From positions 41,685,718 through 41,749,717 of the forward strand of contig OX465590.1 of assembly GCA_950022655.1 (NCBI GenBank): a DNA stretch of 64,000 nt. The letters run 5' to 3'. Origin of the DNA: Alentia gelatinosa. Its lineage: Eukaryota > Annelida > Polychaeta > Phyllodocida > Polynoidae. The translations under genes were made by a program, and so were the position numbers. The notes below the pieces were generated by a model, which was given only the letters and a program-made list of their open reading frames with translations, searched no databases and was not told the origin of the DNA. This document shows positions 1 to 11,753 of the stretch, piece after piece. The number at the start of each line of letters is the position of its first letter. The first letter of the stretch is position 1.

Positions 1-1253
1 CTAAGACTGTCTTAGCAAATAGACTTAAATACCATTAAATGATAACCCTTTTACGAGGTACAGTAAAGGGGTTTCTTCTATGAGCCTAGATTATTCATTA
101 GGCCCCTGGATATAATAATTTGGGGTAGCAGCTTGGGTAAATGAAGTATATCTTAATTTTATGATGAAATCCAAATTGAATATTAACCATTTGGGACAAC
201 CAAATCATCAGCCAGTCAGCTGTCTCATGTATAGATGAGTAAAGATTGAGTGAGTGTTCAACTTTGCTGGTCTCCCAGCCCACTGGCTCACAAAAACTGT
301 GATGAATATAAAAGATATGTCAAAATACTTATATGAGATATCTAGAACATAGTCCGTATAAATTATGAAATAATTCAACAATCATTATGCTAATGGCTTG
401 AGGCATTTCACAACACAGACTAGATAATGCTTTGAGGTATTATGTACAATATTTATAGATATTTTCATGGTACCATTGTTTTGGACCAGGAAATGGTGAA
501 ACTTGCAGAGAATATATATATTCACACTATAATGTTAAACTTTATCAGGCAAACAAATTATGAGTATTAGAATGATGTGTCATATCATGTTATGAGATAT
601 AGGTTTGACAGTAAATTAGCCCATCCCTTAGTGTAATACCATCCCTAATATCCATCCCCACAAACAGGGGTCTGTCACAGGCCCCCACCTGTAAAGGCTT
701 AAAATCGAAATCGGAAAAAAGAGGGCCAGTATAAAAATGGTGTGATGAAGGAAGATGGGAATGAAAATCAGTTATGAGTAGGTGAATGAGTTGATGACAA
801 ATTGGTTTACTGATTTAGAATGTGTCCATGATGCAGGGGCAGTGAGAGTAATTGTATCTTTCAATAGAATGTTTAAGGATCCCTGTCTGGAATGCATGAG
901 TGGCTACCATCTCCTTCAGGTGGAATAATATGCTGTCCTCAATAAGGCCAGAGCCGGTGACGGCTACACATAAAACCAGAAAAAATCCCAGGAAAATATC
1001 TGCTGGCTCTACCTTACATTACCTGTTGGTACCACTTGGTCTTGAAATTACTATTGAACCAGGGGAATACACAGACCTCTGTCCCTTATTATCCTACCCC
1101 TAATAAAATAACTCCATAGGCTTAACATTGGGTTACTGTATTCGGTCTGGAGTTCAGAAAAATGAAAAATATCGCTCTAGTGGGATACACTTGACAAATG
1201 ACGTCATCTGTTAATGTAGAAGTAATTTAGATGGGCGGGGTAGGATAAATTCT
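1..1253. other. Non-coding DNA, left part of a segmental duplication
   Basis: I see no convincing gene. About 481-900 (runs such as 'atggtgaaacttgcagagaa' and 'ccatcccttagtgtaatacc') is repeated with changes near 4290-4520 and 18200-18560, so it is the upstream part of the repeating unit that carries the small secreted-protein genes. Bases 2-30 resemble 16597-16625, and 84-118 resemble the reverse complement of 16476-16510, so an older dispersed repeat lies at the left edge. Short open frames here lack any recognisable motif. Confidence 0.6.
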
Positions 1254-1396
1254 AAACCAAACTCAAGTTAGTCGTGTTATTGTTCATCGCACTCCGGCAA
1301 GATCGCATATTACTGCTCTCGGCGACGGCTCGCGCATTAATACGCGATCTTGCTGTCATGCAATAAACAACAACACGACTAACTCTTGTTTGGTTT
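1254..1396. repeat. 143-bp near-perfect inverted repeat (fold-back element)
   Basis: The outer arms (AAACCAAAC at 1254 and GTTTGGTTT at 1388) continue inward through TTAGTCGTGTT and AACACGACTAA. An inner stem pairs GGCAAGATCGC with GCGATCTTGCT. Almost the whole segment can fold into one long hairpin with a short GC-rich loop near 1315-1335. It is most likely a small fold-back MITE or the remnant of an inverted duplication. I see no coding potential. Confidence 0.75.
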
Positions 1397-1785
1397 CTCC
1401 ATATTACAACAAACAAGGATACTTTATCTATAATCGTAAATTTGGAATTTCCAGTATTTTTACATGTTTTTAGACCAATCATATAAAAACAAAATATATT
1501 CTATAGAGAGATGAATTTGGGGCATGTAAGAATCTTACAAAGAACTAGGGCCAATAAAGATAGCGACTGTGTGAGGGGCAGGTGCTCTATAACATTTAGC
1601 TGCAGATTTCATCTAGATGCAACTTTTTGAATCTATCCCTGCCAAAGTCAATATATTTTACAGTCAAATGAGTTGAACACCTGTTTTCTATGGCATTCTA
1701 TCTTAAGGGATCTTATTTTGGTGAAACGATCAGGAAGATTTCTGTGTCAGACCAACCTAGAAGTAAAAAAACCTAGAAAGGAAAT

Positions 1786-2804
1786 ATGAAGAGGTTAGTA
1801 TGAATTACAATCTGACTACGGTATACCTGCAATGTAACAGCTGACTAAGTTACATTTTTGGTATCTATGTTCTCAATAGCTTGTTAGTTGTTTAGGATCG
1901 TCAATGCATTTTTTTGTGTCCTCTTATAATATTAGAATTTTTTTCTGTCAGAATGATACCGCCCACTCAGACTCGCAGAGAGTCGATGGCGGAGGCCCAT
2001 CTCACAGGATGAATTTACATATACATTCATGATATGCTTATATAGGTAAAAATTAGAAACCATCTCTAAATATGTGAAAAGGGCCACATCTGTTGAATCC
2101 ATGATTGTGTGATCACTGTGTGTTCCTTTCTAGTGCATCAATGATTGCTTTACTTGCTTTGGCAATCATTGCCTTTGGAGATTTGGCTATTGGCCATTGT
2201 CCACGTGTGTGACCAGTGTGTATGGCAGATGATCCAAATTGTGCACTCCAGGCACATGGAGATGTTCCTTTCTGTTCGTAAGTACCCTGTGAATAGTAGG
2301 TCTTATATACTTTTTCATGAATATGAAAAGAGAAAATTTAGAATCTGCCATAATGCATACATTTGATGAAGTATCATAACCAGAAACATCAATATTTTAG
2401 ATTCCAACCAATAACCCAGATTGTTCCCATTTCTATTGTGTTCGTCCTACACTAACGAGGAGTGTATGTATTCAGAATGACAGTTAACATGGATTCTCTC
2501 TTCAACTTTGGAAAAGGAAAATCCCATAATGAAATAAATGTCTGGGAGAAGAACAGCAAACTGAATTTGAATTGAAATGTTAGTCCTATCACTAAGTGCC
2601 TTGAATTTGATCTTGATAATTGAAGTTACAAATGTTGTCAAAATATTTCCAGGAGAAAGCTACATTCTGGCTGTCCCTGTGATAAGTTTGATCCTAATGA
2701 CAATATGACCCTCTGGACAGCAAATGAGTTTGAAAGTTCCTTCCTAGTCATCCTCGTCATCTTCCCCTTCCTCTCAGAATGTTGAGGTGAAGATCATATC
2801 CTAG
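1786..2804 (+). pseudogene. Copy 1 of the secreted Cys-rich/polySer protein gene, inactivated
   Basis: Exon layout follows the intact copies: exon 1 coding 1786-1793 (ATGAAGAG, weak donor gttagt), exon 2 2134-2277 and exon 3 2653-2804. Three faults are visible. A TGA at 2210-2212 ends the protein just after the signal peptide and first cysteine. Exon 3 has lost the frame of the Ser-rich tail and its last cysteine. The roughly 40-bp promoter segment that holds the TATA box in copies 2-4 is missing (near 1715-1725). The AATAAA at 2972-2977 is kept. The splice sites and signal peptide still read well, so the loss may be recent. It lies at the left end of the tandem array. Confidence 0.8.
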
Positions 2805-2984
2805 ATGCAGTTCTCTGACACTTCCATACGGACCTGAATGGTGATTTGCAACACTTCATGACCATATATCTTTTGAGCAGTTTGGTGGACCAGAGACTTA
2901 ACCTATGTAAAATGTATTGTGCGAACAGGGAATGTTCTGCTCAAACATGATCTGGAATGCCTTTATATCCAAATAAAATTGCGA

Positions 2985-3429
2985 TAGAAATTTGCCTCCT
3001 ATTGTTATATTGAATTTCTGCAAACCACAAAATTCTTAGTCTATCCATTGGCCTATTTCAACCATTGGGATCGGATAAACTGGACAAAACGTTAGATTTG
3101 CTCATTTGTCTCTAGTTACCAAATCATATAATTTTAGTTTCACCATAATTGATATATAGTTTATTTACTTCTGTCCATTTACTTATTCCAATGAGGTCAG
3201 CCTCCATTCTAAAGCAATCTTCTTCTTTCCATTAATAACAGAATGTCGTCAGCATATGATATAGGCTTAACCTTGGTCATTTGTAAAATACTAGCTATAT
3301 ACGGTTATACATTTGTGTGTATGTACATTATGTATGATACGGCATTTAAGCTGTGGTAAACTGTAGTAAATGCTTATTTTACATATACTTGGATGGAGTC
3401 TGGGATCCCAGGTATTGGCAGGACTGTAA
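2985..3429. other. Non-coding DNA downstream of gene copy 1
   Basis: The first part continues the duplicated 3' flank seen after copies 2-4 ('ttgcctcctattg', 'gaatttctgcaaa'). It then becomes AT-rich sequence without a recognisable gene. Confidence 0.5.
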
Positions 3430-3631
3430 TGTGGAAAATACCCGCTTACATGAGGCACCTGTTTTGAAATTATGTCGACCTAATTGTCAGAGTTATATTA
3501 GAAGTGTGGAATACATAGGAGGAAAAGAGTGGAATGAACTAAGGCCAATTGTACGTAACACTCTAACAATCAAGATGTTTAAATTGCTAACCAAGTCTAT
3601 CATGAATAAAAGTATACCTACAATTACATAA
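3430..3631 (+). mobile_element. Decayed 3' fragment of a CR1-like LINE (RT C-terminus)
   Basis: The + strand encodes a stretch with RLHEAPVLKLCRPNCQS, YIGGKEWNELRPIVRNT and a short lysine-rich end. It lines up with the C-terminal end of the LINE E reverse transcriptase (RLFDAPVLLVHKPNCKA, YVGGTLWNNQPPILRNT, at 47200-47395). Only the last 65 or so residues remain, which is usual for a 5'-truncated LINE. The AT-rich 3' flank after 3631 is probably its 3' UTR. No poly(A) tail is evident. Confidence 0.7.
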
Positions 3632-4735
3632 CTGGAGCACTTATCTGCTTTAATGTATAGTATTAGATGTATAAGTACCACTATCATTACTACTATTGTT
3701 AATGGGTAATATATGACATATGTGAAATGGTGAATAGTACCCTTGGAAAGTAAGTGAAGAAGGCTAAAATGCTTTTATTATGAGATGGCACCTGAAGAAA
3801 ACCAGCAATCGGAATACCCGATGCTGACAGGTTGCCACCCTTTATTGGTAAGCGAACAAATGGATACGTAACAAAAGAAATATATTGTATGCGACAACTT
3901 GAACACCAATAAAGGAAAATTGAAAAAAAGGACTGTGGGACTTTCCAGGTGTCCCCTGTGTGATCCAAGGAAGAGCAGGCAGTGCTGGGTGGCTGTGGTA
4001 AAACACAGCTGCGAGTTCGCGGGTGGGACCATCACTGTTATGGCATTCTGGACCAAAACTGTGGTGGTGCTTAGGATGACCTCTGGCTGTACCCAACACC
4101 CAGCCACTATAATTATATGAATTCTATGATGATAATTGAATAATAATGCTTTCAGGGCAGATAATGCCCTAAGGTATTCCCCATCATAGGCTGAATACTG
4201 GCTTGAGGTATTCTGCACCACAGACTAGATACTGCTTTGTGGCATTACTTACAATATCGGTAGATATCTTACAGTGCCATAGTTTTTACAATGAAATGAT
4301 AATTAATGAACATGAAACTTGCAGAGAACATAATTAAAATATAATGTTTAACTTTTCTAGGCAAGACAAAAAATAATAATGAGAATGATGTATCATACCA
4401 TGTGATCAAATAATTAAATATGGGTTTGATTAGAAATTGGCCCATCCCCTGGTGTTACCCATCCATAGTAGCTTCCCCAACTCAGAGAGCTCTGCTAAAG
4501 ATCCTTGCCTGGAAAGGCTTAAAATTGAGTTGTAAATTCTATTAAATTAAGTAAAACATAGATGGATATAAAATATGAAAACCAGGTCTGCCAGTATTTT
4601 AAAGGTGTGTAGAGGTTATATGTTGGTAAGTTAGTTGATGATAGAATTATTGTTTAGATTAGGTGTCCATGATTCAGGAGCAGTTAGAGCTAGCGTTTTT
4701 ATGTATTCTGTATGCTTAGAAGTGACATTGTATAA
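3632..4735. other. Non-coding DNA with duplicated upstream segment
   Basis: No gene recognised. 3950-4110 is GC-richer than its surroundings and has imperfect inverted repeats around 'gctgggtggctgtgg' and 'cacccagccac'. From about 4290 the sequence matches the 481-900 duplicated unit. Confidence 0.5.
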
Positions 4736-5010
4736 GGCCTGGCGTCCACCTACTACGATAGAAATTTAGACCTACCGATATGGCTCCAATACAAAAAGTC
4801 AATATCGGAGACATATCGGGAAGGTGCAAAATCATAGACATATGTCTAGACATGCGAATCCATCACGCATTGTTTTGATCGGTGCCTATTCGCAGAAACG
4901 TGGTCAACTGCCCCGATGTTAGGTGACCTTCTGACGCGATCTTGATTTTTTATCGGAAGGTGCATCGTAGACCATATCGGAGCCATATCGTAGTATGTGG
5001 ACGCCAGGCC
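4736..5010. mobile_element. 275-bp MITE with about 25-bp terminal inverted repeats
   Basis: Left end GGCCTGGCGTCCACCTACTA (continuing CGATA) is the inverted repeat of the right end, with one mismatch. Flanks are TAA on the left and TTA on the right, so a 3-bp TWA duplication typical of PIF/Harbinger-type elements is possible but imperfect. The internal sequence has further 'ccgatat/atatcgg' repeats and no ORF. The end motif GGCGTCCACC is shared with the MITE at 26900-27304, suggesting a common transposase family. Confidence 0.8.
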
Positions 5011-5013
5011 TTA

Positions 5014-6345
5014 AACATCATCAGAAATCGGCTACACGCCTATGTGTAACAAACTGATGATAGAATTGTTGTGTAGAGTAGGTGTCCTTGATGCAGGGGC
5101 AGAGAGAGTTGGGTCATTGCATCTTTGAATGGAAAGGGTGAAATTAGTGCCTGGAATACCTCAGTGGCTGCCATCTCCTTCACGGTTCTTAGCTTTTGAG
5201 TAGTGATGGGATGCAGTAGACTTCACCAGTTACAGTTTCAACTTACCTGTTGACTAAAAGGAATATGTAGGTGTAAGGGTCCACCATCTGAAAGTTGGGA
5301 CGTTAGGGCCAAGCTGAGACCGATGGTGAGAAAGCCTAAGGCACATCTCTGCTGCACCGCAATGCCGCAGCTGCAACTGTGGCACTGGGAGGGAGAAATA
5401 GCACAATTGGATGTTAGGGCCCTCCTAATTTTGCAAAAGCGGTTAATGTTCGCTAAATCTAAGGCACCTTTATTGCCGAAACATTGTGTCAAAATGTAAC
5501 TAGATGATAAGTACTAAAATTTAAAAAAAAATCACTATATATTCTGGAGTTGTTTGGTTTGTGAGAAATATTCAATTGAAGTTCTGCTTGATAATATTTG
5601 GACTTGGCACCTGTTTGCACTAGAGACGGCACAAATGACACGGTTTTCGCAAATTTCATGAAATGTCAGTAGTGATTTGATATGTATCACTGTAGGTACT
5701 AGGGAAGCTGCCAGTGAAATAGCTCCACATACCAGAGTGTGCATCTTATTGTACTCAGCCATGGTGATTATAGCATAGAGTTTCCTTCATTTGATTAATC
5801 CTCAATTTGTTCGCACATCCCACCTTTGTCCTAGTTTCAGCGATCAGAGCCAGCTCTGATGTTGGCGATGTAGGAGCAGATGCTCAAAGCACACAATCTG
5901 ACCTGGGGGATATAGGCTTGTACCTGGGGCAAACAAATCCTCTAATAAAGGAGAAATATATTGAATGAAGATTTCTGCAACCTTTCTGCCATACTGGGAA
6001 GAAGCCACCCGCTGGCCTAGCAGCCAGTTCCTATCTCTCTACCATAAGTGTTGAACATGCACAACAGACAAACTGTATAAATACAAGATAAAACTTTGAC
6101 AGAGATGAATTTGGTGCATATAACAATCTATTTACCAATAACTAGGGCCAATAACAATTGTAAATGGGTAGGGGACAGGTGCTTTAGAACATTTAGATGG
6201 ATATGTCATCAAGATGCAGCTTTGTTGAATCAATGCATGACAAAGTCAATATATTTTATAATCAGATGAGTTCAACAGCTGTAGTTTATGGCATTTTTTC
6301 TTCAGGGATCCCAATTTTGTTGCCCCTTTTATTATACAAAACATG
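5014..6345. other. Non-coding upstream region of gene copy 2
   Basis: 5030-5170 continues the duplicated unit. 5230-5520 is GC-richer and not found in the other copies; I recognise no protein in it. From about 6080 the sequence is shared with the upstream regions of copies 3 and 4 (21240 and 55640). Confidence 0.5.
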
Positions 6346-6353
6346 TATTTAAA
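6346..6353 (+). promoter_or_regulatory. TATA-like box (TATTTAAA) of gene copy 2
   Basis: It lies about 75 bp upstream of the ATG at 6428 and is aligned with TATATAAA at 21510 (copy 3) and 55848 (copy 4). The spacing allows a transcription start near 6375-6385. Confidence 0.6.
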
Positions 6354-6427
6354 GTGAAAGGATCAGGAAGATTCCTGTATCATACCAAACTAAGAGAAGA
6401 AGAAGAAGACCTATCAACAAAGGAAAG

Positions 6428-7364
6428 ATGAAGGGGTGAGTTTGAATTACAATCTGACTATGGTATACCTACAATGTAACAGCTGACTAGGCTACATTTT
6501 TGGTATCTATGTTTATTCCTCATAAGTTTCTCAGTGATAAGGATCATTAATGCATTCTGTTTTGGGCAATCTAGCATCTTCACCTAATCTAGACAATGCC
6601 TTTATGATATGCTTACTTGGGTAAGTAAACTGTAAACCTCCCAAATCTTTGAAAAGAGACACATCATTTGTATCCAGTATTATGTGATCACTATATGTTC
6701 CCCTTTATTTTAGCGCATCAATGATTACTTTAATTGCTTTGGCAATGATTGCCTTTGGAGATTTGGCTCAAGGCCATTGTCCAACTGCGAAACCAGTGTG
6801 TATGGCAGATGATCAAAATTGTGCTCTCCAGGCACATGGAGATGTTCCTTTCTGTTCGTAAGTACTTTGATCCACTATAAGGAATATATATTTGATGAAA
6901 TATCATAATCAGAAATATCACAATTTTGAATCCAAACTAATAATCCAGATTGTGCCCATTTCTATAGTGTTTGTTCCACTATAAAATGTAGTGTGCATGT
7001 TTTAGAATGACAATTGGCATGAAGACCCTGTTCAACTTTATAAAAGAAAACATCCTTAATTAAATAGATATTTGGGAGAAGAAAACTCTCCAGTAAACTG
7101 GAATTTGATTGAAATCCATATACTTTCACTAAATGCCTTGATCTTGATTTTGATTATCAAAATTATAAATGTTGTCAAAATATTTGCAGGAACAACGTAC
7201 CTAGCCACTGTCACTGTGAAAAGTTAAATCCTGATGGCAATATTCTCATCTGGGCAGCGTATGAGTTTGAAGGTTGTGATGCATCTTCCTCCTCATCATC
7301 ATCATCTTCTTCCTCCTCTTCTAGCAGTAGTTCTGAGAATGTTGAGGTGAAGATCATATCCTAG
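6428..7364 (+). CDS. Small secreted Cys-rich protein with polyserine tail, copy 2
   Basis: Three coding exons: 6428-6435, 6714-6857 and 7190-7364, with GT-AG introns. The first 8-nt coding exon (ATGAAGGG, donor gtgagt) joins in frame to exon 2. The 108-residue product has a signal peptide (about residues 1-23, hydrophobic ITLIALAMIAFG, cleavage after AQG), then seven cysteines spaced C-x6-C-x6-C-x10-C-x7-C-x-C-x19-C, then 17 serines and the end ENVEVKIIS. The odd cysteine number would leave one free for a dimer link. The ADDxNC motif faintly recalls type-2 chitin-binding domains, but the spacing does not fit, so the family is not recognised. The protein is probably extracellular. AATAAA follows at 7512. 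Confidence 0.8.
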
Positions 7365-7511
7365 ATGCAGTTCTCTGACTCTTCCATACAGACCTGAATG
7401 GTAATTTTCAACACTCCATGACCAATGATGTATTTGAGCAGTTTGGTGGACCACAGACCTAACCTATGTACAGTTTCTGGTACAACATAATGAAGAATGC
7501 CTTTATATCCA

Positions 7512-7517
7512 AATAAA
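7512..7517 (+). terminator. Polyadenylation signal AATAAA, gene copy 2
   Basis: AATAAA about 150 bp after the stop codon, in a context (TTTATATCCAAATAAAATTGC) kept in all four copies (2972, 22660 and about 56990). Confidence 0.65.
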
Positions 7518-7559
7518 ATTGCAAAAAGAATTTGCCTCCTATTGCTATATTGAATTTCT

Positions 7560-8240
7560 GCGAATCTCAAAAAGCTCAATTTATTCATTCACTCAGATAA
7601 TGTTGTTTTGCTTCGTTATGCAAAGGAAAAGCACTGTGCAATAAATTTCTGCACACTAAATTTTAGATGAAATGTAGTTATGTTGTTTTTTTTGCAATTC
7701 TGTAAAGAAAATAGAAAAAAAGAAATGGTTTCAGAGAGATTACTTTGGGGCTTGCTATGATACAAAGGACAAAAGTGCTCTGGGGCTATTACTGTTATAC
7801 ACTGATCATTCTTGACCTTGTGGGTTACACCAAACTGACTATAGAGAGGAATATCTAAGTTACAATTCACAGTTTGTGAAGTAACTGAAAAAGCTACAGG
7901 CTTCCATACTGCAATACTGGATTAAGGAAATGACTAGTAAATGACATCCAATACAAACTATAGCAAGGTACAGTAATATCTCAATTGTGACAACATTTTG
8001 TCTCACTAAGCCGTCATTATTGATCAGTTGCAGAGTCTTTTCTATAACACTGTCATATGCATTCTACAGCTTTCTTTACATAAAACAATTTTACCTCAAA
8101 ATATAGGTATATCAGAACTTGTGATCATTTTTTGTGTGCATCTTACCTTGTAAAGTAGTATTGTGTAGTGAGTTGAACTCAACTCGATGTTTAAACAGAG
8201 CATTTAAGGGTTAAAAGTAAATTCGATTTCAAATTACTCA
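7560..8240. other. Non-coding DNA between gene copy 2 and LINE A
   Basis: 7550-7760 is shared with 23620-23830 downstream of copy 3, after which the two diverge. 7800-8240 is AT-rich without a recognised gene. The 5' end of LINE A is somewhere near 8200-8300; I could not find a target-site duplication. Confidence 0.5.
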
Positions 8241-9587
8241 GTTTTGAAGTATTATTTAGTAGTTGTCTGACAAGGCCCCATGGCGGTAGTAGCGTAAGGA
8301 CGTGTTAGCACCGGCGGAGGCGTAATTTCGAAGTTTATGCGGATCAAATTGGGACTAAGACCCTGTAAAGTGGCCAAGTGATTGTGCAAAGGATATACTA
8401 CAGCAAACTCGTTTTGGATTGTTTGGTGCATTGACTTTGTGTGTTCTATGAGGAGTTTAATACACAAAGATTGGCGTCCGCCTACTAGGGCCGGTAATAT
8501 CGCTCAGGCAGGCGGAACAATGGCTTCGGAACCCGACAACAGAGATATTGGACCGCAAAAAGACAAGAAACGAGTACACTCTGCAACACCAAGTCCCGGA
8601 GATCGAGCGTCCGAGCAAAGTAAGTTGACAATTCTCAGGAATGCTGTGAAGAAAACTAAGACTGATGTGTCGATAAAGAGTGATGATCTGAACTTTGAAG
8701 TGGCTAAGTGTGTTGATCAGTGCGGTACTACAACCTGCGAAAACCCCGAGGCGCGCTCTATTTCTGAAGCCTCTGAATTAGGTCTTGAAGATGGTGGAAA
8801 CATAGATATGTATTCGAACAGCAGTACTCCTAGTTTAATATTTCCTGACTTGGCATCGGTTGCTGATATGATCAAGAACATTCCTACCAAAGATGAACAA
8901 GAGAAACAGTTTGACAGAAAGATAGGAGAAATCAAGGCCATACATGAAAAACAGTTTGATAAACTAGCCAAACAGATGATTATATTGCGTACAGATGTCG
9001 ACCAGTCATTAGCTAAAGTAATCGACGAACAAGAAAATATTAAATGTAGGATGAGTGAACTTGAGGAGAAAGTAGGCAGAGTACATAAAAAAATGGCGAC
9101 TGGGGATTACCAATCTGGGTCCGGTGGGACTAGTTATGCTGACATAACCGCCCATAGATTTAATGACCGCACTGAATTCTATCACACGCACAAAGACAGA
9201 AACGTGATTATTTTGGGCATGGACTACGAAACGTATGAGGATATTGACTCTGTCTTTGAAAGCATTTGTAATGCTACTGGAGTTTACGTCAGGGCTACTG
9301 ATATTCTCAAAATAAGTAGAATCATAAGCCAAAACACGAGAGCTAGACCCAATTGTCCCCCACCGATTCTGGTGTCATTCACCAACAAACACGCACGTGA
9401 TAACTTCCTATACGCCGCCCCCAAACTGAACAGATCGATCCTGCACTACGTAACTATAAACCCAGATGACCCCCCCGAGATCAGACGAAAAAAAGGCCTA
9501 CTTAGGATGGTAAGGGGATACAATGCTAGAATTGGTCGAGATGCAAGGATAATAGAAGACAACTTGATTATAGACGGGACCACATAT

Positions 9588-10710
9588 GGTCAATTCTCCC
9601 AGATCGTGATCGATGGGCCACGTACGGTGACCAATAATTCAAAAGGTCGTTTTCATATATCAACATTGTTTTATAATATCAGAAACGATATTAGAGTATG
9701 TAGAAATAAAATATCTGTCAGGGGAACCCCACTTTCATGTACCTATATCTTTAATGAAAATTGATAAACCCCTAAAATAGGCATTTTTAGCTCAAAATTC
9801 ATAGATGAAACCTGTATAACGGGATTTGGAAGACCTCTTATTTGTATTTAACTATAAATATTTATCTGTTCTGAATGTGTCATACCCACAAATGTGTTGC
9901 AGAACTTATAAAACATGATGAATGTTCAAATGGGCAGATTTATTTGTAGTCTAGGTGTGAAAAATCATTGGTGAAGGGTATGTCACCGTACATGGGCAAG
10001 CAACATTAAAAGGTAAAAAAATTAGAGAAAATTACTTTTTTTGGTACTTTTTCATCCTCCAAATGAAGGAGGCATGTAAAAAGGTTTTATAGCATTTGAA
10101 GTGTGTTAAATAATTCTTCCATCAAATATACTACAGCTAAATGAACATGGGTGGTGAACTTTATTTGGTCACCGTACATGGGCAGAAATTATTAGGTTTT
10201 GCTTATATAAGGAAGAAGATTTACAATATTAGTGAATAATATTTTATACATAAATAGAGTATTATGGAACCATTAACACCTGCAATTTACAAATACTTCA
10301 GACATGTTAATGCCAAGAAATATACATGCATTTTTAGGTATGTCACCGTACATGGGCCGGTCACCGTACATGGGCATTGTATTCTGAATAGTATTAATCA
10401 ACACTAATTTACTCAATATTATTAGAATTTCTTTTCCTGATAATGAAAATCTGATTCTGCTTATAAATAACAATCAATATTTCCCCTAAGGCCTTGTTTA
10501 ACCCACATGACCACGTACGGTGACATAAGGATTATAAGGTTAAATTCATTCAGCTAAAAAATAGTTTCCAATAAAGATTAGTGTTCCCAACTTTTACTCC
10601 TATAAGGTATTGTCTTCTACTATATATTTCCACATTTTTATAAAGATCTAAGTAGTTTGAAATTTTGGTCACCGTACGTGGGCATCGATCACGATCTGGG
10701 AGAATTGACC
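9588..10710. mobile_element. 1,123-bp non-autonomous DNA transposon inside LINE A ORF1
   Basis: The left end GGTCAATTCTCCCAGATCGT, continuing to about 9632, is repeated inverted at 10667-10710 as 44-45-bp terminal inverted repeats with a single-base gap. Flanks ATAT (9584-9587) and ATAT (10711-10714) are the target-site duplication; because the site is palindromic, a TA duplication fits as well. Leaving out the element plus one flank joins ORF1 in frame without a stop, which proves a clean insertion. The interior is AT-rich, has no transposase, and carries the 17-bp motif listed separately. I cannot assign the superfamily. Confidence 0.9.
9616..10683. repeat. Seven copies of GGTCACCGTACATGGGC within the transposon
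   Basis: Forward copies at 9981, 10167, 10341, 10359 and 10667; reverse copies at 9616 and about 10512 (partial). The core CACCGTAC is kept in all. Copies at 10341 and 10359 are adjacent. The outermost two form the inner part of the terminal repeats. Scattered subterminal motifs of this kind are usually transposase-binding sites, which is an inference here. Confidence 0.85.
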
Positions 10711-11753
10711 ATATACGCTTGACCAGGCTGACTCGCTGCCATCTGACCTGTTACCCCGTGATTATGTTGATCGAAGACAACAAGGGCCTAGGTCAGAATC
10801 TCGGTTACTGCGCAATGACAAACTACGTTACGTATTAAATGGTATGCAAACGTCCGCCTTCACAACCCCGAGACCTTTACCTCATTCCCACACTGTTGCT
10901 GATACAATGGTAGGACCCGGTCAGAATATAAACAACACTGCACCGAATGAACCGGAAAGAATGGACACTGCCCCACCTGTGCCACCGCATATTGAAGCAA
11001 TTCGCATTCCCCCGCTCTTACCTGGACCTACTCAGAAAACCGCCCAAGTGGAGCCCGCTCGCTTGACTACTGTTGACCACGCATTGCCCCCTGTAGATAC
11101 GACACCACAACCCCCGCCCAGGTGTACACAGCTGAACAGAGAGCAGATTCGTGAAACCAAGTACGGGCTTGCTTTTGCAGGTCCTACAGCATTCCTCAGT
11201 AACTTATATCGGGTTAATCTGAGATGCCACATTATGGAGGGAAACGTAGACTGTGTGATAGGGTTCTCTAGCAGCGAGAAAGCCTACCAGTACACGAAGG
11301 GTCTGTTCTGTGGAGATAATGATATGGCTACCAGAATAATGAACAGTGATGATCCATTCTACTTGCGTAAACTGGGACAGCAGATACAGAATAAAAACCA
11401 AACTGACTGGGATTCGGTGAAAGAGTTAAGGCTGCGTTCAATAATCAGACAAAAGTTCCTACAAAATGAGACCCTCAAGTCAAAGCTACTCCCTACCGCG
11501 CCGAAACGATTGGTTGAGTCGACCTCAAATGAATACTGGGGCAGTGGGGTGATGTTCGAACGCTCCCAGCAAGTGGCCTACTACCCTGGATTAAATCGCT
11601 GTGGTGAACTTCTAATGAGCGTACGTGCAGAGTTAGTTACTGCCAGTACCCTTGGCTGCTGAGTTGCACATACTGATACACTAACAGAAAGACATATCTT
11701 GTCTACGCTCGCCCTCCCTCCCTGCATTTCTCTTCTTCAGACCATAGACTATC

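Larger units (their letters stand above)
8520..11662 (+). pseudogene. LINE A ORF1: coiled coil, RRM-like and NADAR domains, interrupted
   Basis: Coding parts are 8520-9587 and 10715-11662. They share one frame once the insert 9588-10710 and one 4-bp duplication are left out, giving about 671 residues. I chose the ATG at 8520 (context gaacaATGG) though the frame stays open upstream. Domains: coiled coil about 115-190; RRM-like fold about 225-300 (RNVIILGMDYETYEDID, PPPILVSFTNKHARDNF); basic stretch 310-345; proline-rich linker about 410-500; NADAR domain about 505-665. NADAR marks are AFLSNLY, SSEKAYQY with the key glutamate, LVESTSNEYWGSG and GLNRCGELLMSVR. ORF1 proteins bind element RNA; the NADAR part suggests ADP-ribose or N-glycosidic chemistry. 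The split copy cannot make the whole protein. Confidence 0.8.

Noticed and set aside
5238..5492. 84-codon Cys-containing frame on the minus strand
   Set aside because: No signal peptide, no match to the other copies and no exon signals.
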